From contig CAUYUJ010019869.1 in assembly GCA_963575745.1 (NCBI GenBank), positions 85,030 to 149,029 on the forward strand: 64,000 bases of DNA, written 5' to 3'. The notes beneath the pieces were generated by a model. That model was given only the letters and a program-made list of their open reading frames with translations. It did not search any database and had not been told where the DNA came from. The translations under genes were made by a program, and so were the position numbers. The stretch comes from Prorocentrum cordatum. Its lineage: Eukaryota; Sar; Dinophyceae; Prorocentrales; Prorocentraceae. This document shows positions 22,057 to 30,094 of the stretch, piece by piece; position 1 is the first letter of the stretch, and the number at the start of each line of letters is the position of its first letter.

Positions 22057-23310
22057 CGGTGACGTCTATGTCGAGGACCTCATCGACGAGGATCACGCCG
22101 AGGTCCATCGTGGCGGCGCTCGAGGCGGGCCCCCGCCACACCTGCGCAAGCGGCTGCTCTACCGCTTCGACATGGACTCGGTCACGCTGGAGGCGCTGGC
22201 CGCGGGGATGGGGCTCAGCTGGCGGAGCGGGGGCGCGCGGAGCTCCCCACTGCTCGCCGCCTCCGCGGGAAGCAGGCCCAGGCCCCCGCGCCCTCAGCCC
22301 CGCTGGTTGGCGGCACGGCCACGCCCGGCGGTTCAGACGCGGAGCGCGAGGACGGCCAGGCGCTGGCGCCTCCAGCGCGCCAGCCGCCGCCGCGCGTCGG
22401 CCCGGGTGGCGCGCCGCTGCCGCCAGTCTGGTTGGACGGCGGCTGGGTCGCGCTGGAGTCGCGCTCGGGGTTCTCGCGGGGTGCGCCGGTGGATGTGGCT
22501 CTCGCCGCCGTGCACGCCAGAGGGGGCCGCGCGCTCGCGACCTTCCCCGACGGGGTCATCGCCCTGGGTCGTGCGGGGACGCTGGAGGAGCTGCCAATGT
22601 CGCCGCGAGAGGGTGCTGCGGCCGCGCTGGACGAGCGGATCGTGCAGTATCGCAGGAGCGGCACTGGGCAGCGGCGGCGGGCGTTCGCGGAGGTCGTGGC
22701 TGAGCAGCAGGAGGCCATGGACACCAAGGAATGGCGCATAGAAGGGCCTGCCACCGTCGGCTGGTTGCTCCAGGCCCACCTGGAGCAAGGCGGTGGGCCT
22801 GTCCAGCGCCACTATTGGCGGAGACACATCCTGGGGTTGGCAGCCGCCGACCCCGGGGTCGACGAACACATGTTCCTGCGTCAGCTCTTGGAGACTGCGG
22901 TGACCGCGGACCAGCTCAACCTCCCGGGCTGCGAGACGTTCGAGCTCGCGGCCAGGCGATTCCAGCTCTGGGAGGTGGTCTACTCGGAGGCCCTTCGTCA
23001 GGCCGAGGTTGCGGGGACCGCTGGCGCCGCAACCGACTCGGGCGGCTGGCTGGACGAGCGCCGCATCTTCCTGGGCAGCGCTCGGACCAAGGGCCATGCG
23101 CCCGTGGCGCCCTCCTTGGAGAAGCACGGCGCAGAGCGGATGCAGGAGGAGAGCGCCATCCTCAAGGAGAGGCGCAAAGGCAGGGAGGAGCGCCGCTTGG
23201 CGCGCGGTGAGATCAGCAGCGCTGCCGACGCTGGCGGCGGCGACGGAGGCGGAGGAGGTGGCGCGGGCCCCCCAGGCCGAGGCCCTGGCCGCGGCCGCGG
23301 CCGGGGCTAG
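21902..23310 (+). pseudogene. Gag-like ORF of the YR retrotransposon, one frameshift
   Basis: Frame 2 from the ATG at 21902 gives a plausible N-terminal domain containing WAVATPDGDVYVEDL. Near 22,200 (G-rich CGCGGGGATGGGG) coding character switches to frame 1 and continues to the stop at 23308-23310, giving roughly 470 residues if treated as one gene. The frame 1 part holds a Pro/Ala-rich linker, a VWLDGGWVALESRSG segment, a central mixed alpha-helical region (about 22730-23000, with PGVDEHMFLRQLLE), a Lys/Arg/Glu-rich stretch and a Gly/Arg/Pro-rich tail (RGPGRGRGRG) that could bind RNA. No CCHC zinc knuckle is present. Position directly before RT supports a Gag role; sequence alone does not prove it. 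Confidence 0.55.
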
Positions 23311-23330
23311 CCCGCCTCCTCCCCATCGGC

Positions 23331-26300
23331 TTGCGCGCGGCCGCTGCAGTCCCCCAGGCAGCGGGCGCTATTCAGGGGAGGGCCGCCGCTGTGGTGGGCA
23401 TGGCGGCCTCGGCGCATGGGGTCAGGGACTCGGCTTTGGCGCGTGATGTCCTGCCTCTTCCAGTCGGCGAGTCGCTTGATGAGCTGCTGCATGGCGCGGC
23501 AGCCCGCCTTCTGCCTCACGGCGGGGGGCGGCGCGGGCGATTGCGGCGCCAGCAGGAGGTGTGGCTTCGCGAGGGGATTGCTGCGCTCAACGACTTGGGC
23601 GGTCGCGGCCTCGGCGCGCCAGCTGGAGCCCCAGCTGCGCGCCAGATGGCGGCGGTTCGGCATCTCGCGAAGCTGCGCGGCAGGGTTGAGCAGCCGCCAG
23701 CTGACCTGACCCTCCTGGGGGCGTGGCAGACGCTCCAGGCTTCGCGGAACGGCTATGCAGACGCCATGGCCGACGGCGCAACGACGACCTACAGAAAGGG
23801 GGCGATGGCGCTCCCGCGGGCTGCGGCTGGGCGCGTGCGACTCAGTGACGTGCTGCCCCCGCACCTGCAGTCTCTCCTGTCAGATTCTTCGCAGATGTTA
23901 CGAGGGCCTGTGGCTCGCAGTTTTGCTTTGGGCGAGGCGCCAAGGGTCTGTGCAATGGACCCAGTTTTGCAGCGCCACGGCTACCACTATGGAGAGTGCC
24001 TTTCGGAGCTGCTCACCGCGGGGGTCACCGAGCGCGTGGGCGAGGGCAGCATCATTGAGCGGGCGGGCCTCTTCTTTGCGCCGGAGAAGAACGCGTCGCT
24101 GCGCTTGATCTTCGACACCAGGAGGTCGAACGCTCGCTTTCAGGACCCGCCGCGCACGCTCCTGGCAAGCGGCGAGGCGCTCGCCAACCTGGAAGTTGAC
24201 GCGGCGCAAGGCTTCGCAGTGGCATCTGCAGACGTGGATTGCTGCTTCTATCAGTATGAGCTGCCTCCGTGGGCGCGCGTGTTATTTGGCCCCCCCGCGG
24301 TGCAGGCACGTTTTCTCCAGCCTGAGACTCGGCGGCGGTTGGGCATCACGGACGTCTCTGAGATGGTGCACTTTGTGGCCAGAGTGGTTCCCATGGGCTG
24401 GTCATGGGCGATGCATCTGATCCAGGAGGCCCACGCCCACATCTTGAGCAGCGTCAGTCCTGAGGCGCCGTGGATTGCCGACAAGGCGCCTACGCCTGCG
24501 CTCGGCCCCCAGTGCGCCGCGGCCAAGATGCTGTGCCTAGACAACGTCGCGGTCTTTACTTCTGGCGGCGGCGACCCGGTCCTCGAGGTTGAGCACATGC
24601 TGGCCGCGTCGGACAGGCAAGGGATCCAGGCCTCGTGTGACAGCGATGACGGGGACCTTCACACCTTGCTCGGGCTCGCGCTGCACAAACCTTCGGCGAC
24701 GTGGCGGCTGTCGAGGAGCAAGTTCAGGCGGCTAAAGTTTAGTCTCGATTTTGCGCCGGCGCCCGGACGTTTGGTCACGGGGCGCGAGCTCGAGAGGCCC
24801 ATGGGCCACATCACGCCCGCAGTCATGCTTCAGCGGCCGATGCTCTCCCTGTTTCACGCCATCTATGAGTTCTGCAGGCGCTCGCGTGACAAGCGGCAGC
24901 CGCTGTGGAGCTCTGTAAAGCACGAGCTCGCATGCTTCCGAGCGCTCCTTCCTTGCGCGACCGCCTCGCTGAGCCGCACCTGGTGCGAGCGGGTCACGGC
25001 CACCGATGCCTCGTCGTGGGGCTTCGGCGTGGTGGAGCAGCCCTGGCCCGTGGGGGATGTTCGCCGTGTTGGGAGCCTCTCAGAGCGCAGCCGCTTTCGA
25101 GGCGTCCTCACAGCGGACTACGCGCCACGTGACACGCTGATCGAGCAGCAGCTCCTGCGGGCGCCCTCTGCAGCTGTGGTGGCGGAGGCCGCCCTCACGC
25201 ATTCTGAGGAGGTGCCCGCAGGGCGGCTGCTGGCGGAGCCTTGGGCTGTGGTGGCAGCGAGGCGTTGGCGCCGCGCGGCTGCGATTCACGTCCTAGAGGC
25301 GGAGGGTGTGCGCTGGGCCGTTCGGCGTCTAGCTCGGCATACGCAGTTGCATGGTCAGCGGCACCTCGTCCTGGGCGACGACCTCAGGGTGTTGTGTGCG
25401 TGTGAAAAAGGAAGAGCCGCTCACGTTGCCCTGAACAGCGTTTGCCGTGAAGTGTGCGCCATCTCGCATGCCACTGGGGTCCAGTTCAGGTTTCGGTGGA
25501 TACCCTCTGAGCTCAACCCTAGAGATGCCCCCTCACGAAGGTTTATGCCAATATCTCAGGCTCGCCACGAGAAGACCCCTCACCGCGACGTTCTCGGGAA
25601 AGGCCTCTCTTCCGTAGTTATCGGCTCGAACGACGACAGCAATGCGGGCTCGGATTTCGTGGATCAACCCCGCCTTCGCGAAGCGAAGCCGCGATGGAGA
25701 GCAGCCGCAGCCGATGACGCCCACCCCGCGCTTCTCAGGATCAGCAAGCGGGCGCGAGCCGCTCGGTCCTTCGGGCTCCCGCCTGGGCTGGACATCCCGA
25801 GCGCCAGTGATCGCAGGGCTCTCCAGACTCAACGAGCAGCGGGCACAGCTGCGTCCGCGGCTCTCGCGGCTGGCAGCTGCCAGAGCGCGCCCGGCCAAAG
25901 GGCACATCTATCTGCGGGCGCTCACCTCCCTCTTGGGCTCCCGCAGGCTGAAGGCGCCGCCGCAGTGGACGCCCCCGCAGTGGGACGCGCGCTGGTCGGC
26001 TACGCGGAGAGGTCCTTCGAGCGCGACATGGGGGGAGAGGTGCTCTCACGCACCCGCTGCGCCGTGACTTGGGGGGTGCATGCCCTCGAAAGCCCTGCGA
26101 GGCGGCTCTTCCCCTTGGCGCACGTGTCGCTGGCAGGCTGGACGCGTCTACAGCCTGGGCACTCCCACTCGCCGCTGCCACGGGCGCTGGTGCTGGCGCT
26201 GGAGCTCGACTCGACAGTTGCGTGCGCCCTGCCACGACATCACTGGATTGGACGTGCCGCGCTTCGCCTGCAGTCGCGACTACGGGAGGGCGAGCTGCTG

Positions 26301-26492
26301 TTTCGCCACTCGTACATGCAGCTCCTAGCCGATTTCCACTTTGTCTCGCAGCAGCTCAAGCTCGACGGTTTGGGTTTCACGCCACATTGCCTCCGCCACG
26401 GAAGTGCAGCGCACGACCGCGCGGAGGGCGGTCGATCGCTGCTGGAGGCACAACAGAGGGTGATGTGGCGCGCCGCCTCGTCGGACACGTGA
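23331..26492 (+). CDS. RT-RNase H-tyrosine recombinase polyprotein (Pol), truncated by stop
   Basis: 1053 codons. Reverse transcriptase: LRLIFDTRRSN near residue 260, motif A ADVDCCFYQ with D301/D303, motif B VPMGWSWAM near 353, motif C LCLDN with D404-N405 in place of the usual DD. RNase H-like: D559 in TATDASSWGFGV, a downstream Glu/Asp series and RWIPSELNPRDAPSR from residue 722. YR catalytic domain: R985 in LREGELLF and the HxxR box H1019-C-L-R1022 before a His-Gly. The frame ends with TGA at 26490-26492, immediately before a TAC Tyr codon followed by GKAGRL, the place where the nucleophilic tyrosine is expected. The first ATG is used; frame 3 is open from 23211, so a -1 shift from Gag is also possible. 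Coding quality is doubtful at about 25560-25960, where frame 1 is also open. Confidence 0.8.
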   Translation: MRAAAAVPQAAGAIQGRAAAVVGMAASAHGVRDSALARDVLPLPVGESLDELLHGAAARLLPHGGGRRGRLRRQQEVWLREGIAALNDLGGRGLGAPAGAPAARQMAAVRHLAKLRGRVEQPPADLTLLGAWQTLQASRNGYADAMADGATTTYRKGAMALPRAAAGRVRLSDVLPPHLQSLLSDSSQMLRGPVARSFALGEAPRVCAMDPVLQRHGYHYGECLSELLTAGVTERVGEGSIIERAGLFFAPEKNASLRLIFDTRRSNARFQDPPRTLLASGEALANLEVDAAQGFAVASADVDCCFYQYELPPWARVLFGPPAVQARFLQPETRRRLGITDVSEMVHFVARVVPMGWSWAMHLIQEAHAHILSSVSPEAPWIADKAPTPALGPQCAAAKMLCLDNVAVFTSGGGDPVLEVEHMLAASDRQGIQASCDSDDGDLHTLLGLALHKPSATWRLSRSKFRRLKFSLDFAPAPGRLVTGRELERPMGHITPAVMLQRPMLSLFHAIYEFCRRSRDKRQPLWSSVKHELACFRALLPCATASLSRTWCERVTATDASSWGFGVVEQPWPVGDVRRVGSLSERSRFRGVLTADYAPRDTLIEQQLLRAPSAAVVAEAALTHSEEVPAGRLLAEPWAVVAARRWRRAAAIHVLEAEGVRWAVRRLARHTQLHGQRHLVLGDDLRVLCACEKGRAAHVALNSVCREVCAISHATGVQFRFRWIPSELNPRDAPSRRFMPISQARHEKTPHRDVLGKGLSSVVIGSNDDSNAGSDFVDQPRLREAKPRWRAAAADDAHPALLRISKRARAARSFGLPPGLDIPSASDRRALQTQRAAGTAASAALAAGSCQSAPGQRAHLSAGAHLPLGLPQAEGAAAVDAPAVGRALVGYAERSFERDMGGEVLSRTRCAVTWGVHALESPARRLFPLAHVSLAGWTRLQPGHSHSPLPRALVLALELDSTVACALPRHHWIGRAALRLQSRLREGELLFRHSYMQLLADFHFVSQQLKLDGLGFTPHCLRHGSAAHDRAEGGRSLLEAQQRVMWRAASSDT

Positions 26493-26640
26493 TACGGCAA
26501 GGCGGGGCGGCTGGCTGCAGTCATCCGAGGCCTCAGCGACTCGCAGAGAGCCAGTTGCGAGTGCTGGGCAGCAGCCGCCCCGCAGCTCTTCGGCAGCGCC
26601 TTCGAGCCGCCCTGCGCGAGAGCAGGCTCGGGGAGCGCAG
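26493..26640 (+). pseudogene. YR C-terminal tail read beyond the stop
   Basis: In the same frame as Pol, the codons after the TGA read Tyr-GKAGRL and continue with a short Ser/Ala-rich helix-like segment. In YR proteins the nucleophilic Tyr lies a short way after the HxxR box and is followed by such a segment. A single C-to-T change in a CGA Arg codon would account for the stop. Confidence 0.5.
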
Positions 26641-27193
26641 AGCTTTTCTCGATCTCTTCTCTGGTTCGGGCGGGCTTGCCGCTGCACTCAAAAGGAAAGG
26701 CCACGCGGTGGTTTCTATTGATCGTTTGCTCGAGCCAGAGTGTGACTTGTTACATGATGATGTGTTTCGTGTCCTGCGTGGTCGGTTCGAATCGGGCATC
26801 ATTTGGGGTGCGTTCTCAGGCAGTCCCATCGAGAAATGGTCGCAGGCACGTCGAGCCCCGCCGCACAGTATCATGCCTCGACGCCTTCGTACGAGGGAGC
26901 ATCTTCGTGGCCCCCCTGGCCTCGAGGGGGCCGATCGTCAAGATGTGCTAGATTCTAACAAACTTGCGGACATAATCGCGTCGCTTTTACAGCTTGCGAT
27001 CTCTCGCCAGCTGCCCGCTGGTGAAGAGAACCCCGCTTCGAGTCTCCTCTGGTTGCTACCCAGTCGCAAGCGAATGTGCAGGCACGCCGGTGTCAACGAA
27101 ATAGTGTTTGACTACTGCGGGGCGGGGCGCCCCTTTCGTGCTCGCACCCGCATGGCCTTGGCTAGTATCGCGGTGCCTTCAGAGTTGTTGTAA
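26570..27193 (+). pseudogene. Methyltransferase-like domain of the retroelement
   Basis: Frame 2, shifted relative to Pol; the frame is open from 26069 but the domain itself begins near 26600. SAM-binding motif I reads AFLDLFSGSGGLAAALK at 26642-26692, with VVSID at about 26711. Downstream GIIWGAFSGSP (about 26797-26829) lies where a C5-methyltransferase would carry Pro-Cys, but no Cys is present. GEENPASSLLW at 27020-27052 resembles the ENP/ENV motif VI. The motif set is closer to C5-cytosine methyltransferases than to the DPPY-type Dam enzymes of classical DIRS elements. Ends with TAA at 27191-27193. Probably catalytically inactive if the C5 assignment is right. Confidence 0.55.
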
Positions 27194-27428
27194 TGGCGTG
27201 GCACAGGCCGCGGTATTTGTTCGTTCACAGGTAAGCCGCATGTAGTGTTTTCTGGCAAAGCCAAAGCTGGCTTCTTGACCCAGCTTAAGTCGGCTTGCCC
27301 TCCACGTCTTTGCGTTGCGCTGGCACGAGAGTTCTCGCGCAGCTACCTAGCCTTGCGCGCCCATCGATTTGGGAATTTAATGCGGTGATCCAGTACATTG
27401 CTTGGTGGCGGGCTCTTCGGATGTAGGT
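27194..27428. other. 3' untranslated spacer of the retroelement
   Basis: Lies between the methyltransferase stop and B1. TTCTGGCAAAGCCAAAGC at 27250 is a small imperfect hairpin. No other structure noticed. Confidence 0.4.
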
Positions 27429-27500
27429 GGGTTGCGTGGACGATCCACACGCCGTCTGTCTTCGTCGCTCCAGCACTCTCCTGGGAAGAAGTGTTGAACA
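27429..27500 (+). repeat. Split direct repeat B1
   Basis: 72 bp beginning GGGTTGCGTGGACGATCCAC. It matches B2 at a constant offset of 194 bp with a few substitutions and contains the imperfect inverted repeat GTGGA-CGA-TCCAC, a possible recombinase-arm site. Its last three bases, ACA, are the first three of A2. Confidence 0.88.
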
Positions 27501-27566
27501 TAGTAGTTGCCCGGGATTGTTCCACGCAGACGCCCGCTTGTTCACGCTCTGTAGCCATCGCTTCTG
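27498..27566 (+). repeat. Split direct repeat A2
   Basis: 69 bp starting ACATAGTAGTTGCCCGGGAT and ending CATCGCTTCTG, a near-identical copy of A1 (three substitutions, no gaps). Confidence 0.9.
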
Positions 27567-27622
27567 CCCTCGCCAGCCCAAGGCCTCTATTTGAACTGTT
27601 GCGTTTCGCTGCGTGGTTGCGC

Positions 27623-27694
27623 GGGTTGCGTGGACGATCCACACGCCTTCTGTCTTCGTCGCCCCAGCATTCTCCTGGGAAAAAGTTTTGGACA
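27623..27694 (+). repeat. Split direct repeat B2 (right terminus)
   Basis: 72 bp beginning GGGTTGCGTGGACGATCCAC and ending GTTTTGGACA, homologous to B1. Downstream sequence (GCACTTATTTGCCCCC) matches the interrupted TIR element and not the retroelement, which fixes the right boundary. Confidence 0.88.
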
Positions 27695-27920
27695 GCACTT
27701 ATTTGCCCCCCCCTGGGGCCACGATCCTTGTGAGGGGTGTCAAAAAATGAGCCTCCCAGGGACCGACAAAGGACGCCCCGGCGACCCGCGGCCCCCCTTT
27801 TTCCAGGCCCAGGGGGAGGGGGTAGGGGGAGGGGTAAACCCTTCCCCGAAGGGGAACAAGGGGGTTGAGAACAGAGAGGACTACCTAAACCACTCACTCC
27901 CTGAAGGGCTGGTGGGACTT
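27695..27920 (+). mobile_element. CCCACCAGCCC-ended TIR element, copy 3, right part
   Basis: Carries the conserved tail of the family: a G-run patch GGGGGAGGGGGTAGGGGG, CCCTTCCCCGAAGGGGAAC, ACCTAAACCACTCACTCCC, and the right terminal repeat AGGGCTGGTGGGACTT at 27905-27920. It is the direct continuation of 20312-21520 once the retrotransposon is removed. Confidence 0.6.
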
Positions 27921-27962
27921 CAAGGACCAAGGTACATGGCTCGAAGCGCCAATGCAGTCTTG

Positions 27963-28002
<40 letters not shown>

Positions 28003-28060
28003 GATGTATATATATATATATAGGGCTAGCGGGCATATCGGTCCCCCGGCTTTTCTTGAG
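27921..28060 (-). repeat. Microsatellite-cored repeat with conserved flanks
   Basis: On the minus strand: GGGACCGATATGCCCGCTAG, a TATATA run, then GACTGCATTGGCGCTTCGAG and CCATGTACCTTGGTCCTTGA. The same left flank precedes the microsatellite at 31680, and the same right flank follows the microsatellites at 32525 and 33540. Confidence 0.65.
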
Positions 28061-28390
28061 AACCTCATCATCTGAATTGCCCCATGCCAAACGTGGCATA
28101 TCCTCGCATATGTGTGTCTCTGTCTGCGCATGCAGCCGATCAATGTAAAACGTGCACGCGCATTTTTTTCAAACCCCCGTGAGCTCAGTGAAGGCAAGCG
28201 CGAGCGACTGAGGCGTCCCCCAACCAGCTATAAGTACCGACGCCTAATCAAATCACCTGGGCGCGGCTCAAGCCTCCGCCTGCCACGGCTGAGGAGGAGG
28301 AGAAGGAGACGGGGAGAGAGAATGAGGAGGAGGAGACGGGCGAAGAGGAAGAGGAGGGCGGGGAGCATGACGAAGGTCAGGAGGAACACA
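28061..28390. other. Unique then purine-rich sequence
   Basis: No gene recognised. From 28290 it becomes GAGGAG-rich and leads into the palindrome family. Confidence 0.4.
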
Positions 28391-28670
28391 GTCGTCACAA
28401 AACTAGTTATGGAACCGCGTTCACAATTAGTTTTGTGAGTAATGTCTCGTAGCGGGAGGTTACTCATAAAACTAGTTGTGGGTCTGCGTTCACAACTAAA
28501 TTTGTGAGTAACGCCTCGAAGCGGGAAGGAGGGGGCAGAATGAAGAGGAGCAGGAGCAGGAGGATGAGGAGGGCGAGGAGAAAGAAGAAGAGGGCGAGGA
28601 GCATGACGAAGGGGAGTAGGAGCACATTACTACCAAAACTAGTTGTGGAACCGCGTTCACAATTAGTTAC
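28391..28670. repeat. Palindrome family cluster 1 (CACAAAACTAGTTGTG arms)
   Basis: Three units. Unit 1 arms 28396-28411 and 28422-28437; unit 2 arms 28465-28480 and 28491-28506; unit 3 arms 28632-28647 and 28658-28670 (right arm short). Arms are separated by a 10 bp loop GG(A/T)(A/T)C(C/T)GCGTT-like. Right arms are followed by GAGTAACGCCTCGAAGCGG and left arms preceded by GGGAGGTTACTC, which also pair with each other. A purine spacer containing GGGCAGAATGAAGA lies between units 2 and 3. Confidence 0.75.
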
Positions 28671-28790
28671 CTAACAGCGAAGACTGATAGGTTTCTAGTG
28701 GGATCAAAAGAGAGCAGCAGATCACTCCACAGGGGGGTCCGGGCAGGTGTTGGGAGTTGCCGGGCGGCAGGTGCCGGGCTCGTTTTTCAC

Positions 28791-29363
28791 CAACAGTCAC
28801 ACACTTCGTGCTCTTCGACTTCCCAGAACTCCATTCCCAGGCCACATTCTCAATACCCGGATGCAACAGTCACACACTTCGTGCTCTTCGAGATCCCAGA
28901 ACGCCATTCCCGGGCCACATTTAGAATAACCGGATGCAACAGTCACACACTTCGTGCTCTTCGAGTTCCCAGAACTCCATTCCCGGGCCACATTTTGGAT
29001 GCCCGGAGCCAACTGTAGGCCACTTCGTGCTCTTCGACTTCCCAGAACTCCATTCCCGGGCCACATTTTGGATGCCCGGAGCCAACTGTAGGCCACTTCG
29101 TGCTCTTCGATTTCCCAGAACTCCATTCCCGGGCCACATTTTGAATGCCCGGAGCCAACTGTAGGCCACTTCGTGCTCTTCGAGTTCCCAGAACTCCATT
29201 CCCGGGCCACATTTTGAATGCCCGGAGCCAACTGTAGGCCACTTCGTGCTCTTCGAGTTCCCAGAACTCCATTCCCGGGCCACATTTTGAATGCCCGTAG
29301 CCAACTGTAGGCAACTTCGTGCTCTTCGACTTCCCAGAACTCCCATTCCTGGGCCACATTTTC
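28791..29363 (-). repeat. 73 bp tandem repeat array, about 8 copies
   Basis: Copies start near 28791, 28864, 28937, 29010, 29083, 29156, 29229 and 29302, a regular 73 bp step. Landmarks: CACTTCGTGCTCTTCGA, CCCAGAACTCCATTCCCGGG, CACATTTTG, GCCCGGAGCCAACTGTAGG. The first three copies carry CAACAGTCACA where later ones have CAACTGTAGG. The period is not a multiple of three, yet the minus strand is open in every frame, which produces a long chimeric frame with the neighbouring GGA tract. Confidence 0.95.
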
Positions 29364-29375
29364 AGCAGGGGCAAG

Positions 29376-30094
29376 AGCACGACGAGGAGGAGGACGAGCA
29401 AGACCAGGAGGACGAGGACGAGCAGGAGCAGGACGAGGAGCAGGAGGAGCAGGAGAAGAAGGACGAGCAGGAGGAGGAGGAGGACGAGCAGGAGGAGGAG
29501 GACGACCAGGAGGAGGAGGACGACCAGGAAGAGGAGGAGGAGGAGGAGGAGGGGAGGGGGAGGAGTACCAGGAGGAGGAGGAGGAGGAGGAGGAGGAGGA
29601 GGAGGAGGAGGAGGACGAGGACGAGGAGGAGGAGGAGGGGGGGGGAGAGTACCAGGAGGAGGAGAACGAGGACCACCAGGAGGAGGAGGAGGAGGAGGAG
29701 GAGGAGGAGGAGGAGGAGGAGGAGAGAACACCAGGAGGAGGAGGACGAGCAAGACGAGGAGGACGAGAACGAGGACGACCAGGAAGGAGGAGGAGGAGGA
29801 GGAGGAGGGGAGGGGGAGGACTACCAGGAGGAGGAGGAGGAGGAGGAGGAGGAAGAGGAGGAGGAGGACGAGGAGGAGGAGGAGGAGGAGGACGAGGAGG
29901 AGGAGGGGGGGGGAGAGCACCAGGAGGAGGAGAACGAGGACCACCAGGAGGAGGAGGAGGAGGAGGAGGAGGAGGAGGAGGGAGGAGAGGAGGAGGAGGA
30001 GGAGGAGGAGGAGGAGGAGGAGGAGGAGGAGGAGGAGGAGGAGGAGGAGGAGGAAGGAGGAGGAGGAGGAGGAGGAGGCAGGCTGAGGCTGAGG
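29376..30094. repeat. GGA polypurine tract, 0.7 kb
   Basis: Almost uninterrupted GGA/GAC/GAG triplets with ACCAGGAGG interruptions at intervals, one purine-rich strand throughout. Glu/Arg/Gly-rich plus-strand and Pro/Leu/Ser-rich minus-strand frames run the full length. Potential triplex (H-DNA) former by composition. Confidence 0.95.

Larger units (their letters stand above)
21521..27694 (+). mobile_element. Tyrosine-recombinase retrotransposon with split direct repeats (PAT/Ngaro-like layout)
   Basis: Ends are set by the split direct repeats A1 at the left and B1-A2-B2 at the right. Between them, in order, lie a small membrane-segment ORF, a Gag-like ORF, an RT-RNase H-YR polyprotein and a methyltransferase-like domain, all on the plus strand. 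DIRS-order elements encode RT/RNase H plus a tyrosine recombinase instead of an integrase, and usually a methyltransferase; split direct repeats characterise the PAT/Ngaro side of that order. ACA is shared by the A1 start, the B1/A2 junction and the B2 end, as expected if a circular intermediate joined B to A. No target-site duplication is expected or seen. Several frame disruptions argue that the copy is defective. Confidence 0.85.

Noticed and set aside
21521-27566. Interpretation of A1/A2 as long terminal repeats of an LTR retrotransposon
   Set aside because: The repeats are only 69 bp, B1/B2 lie interleaved at the right end, there is no integrase or protease, and the polyprotein carries a YR HxxR box.
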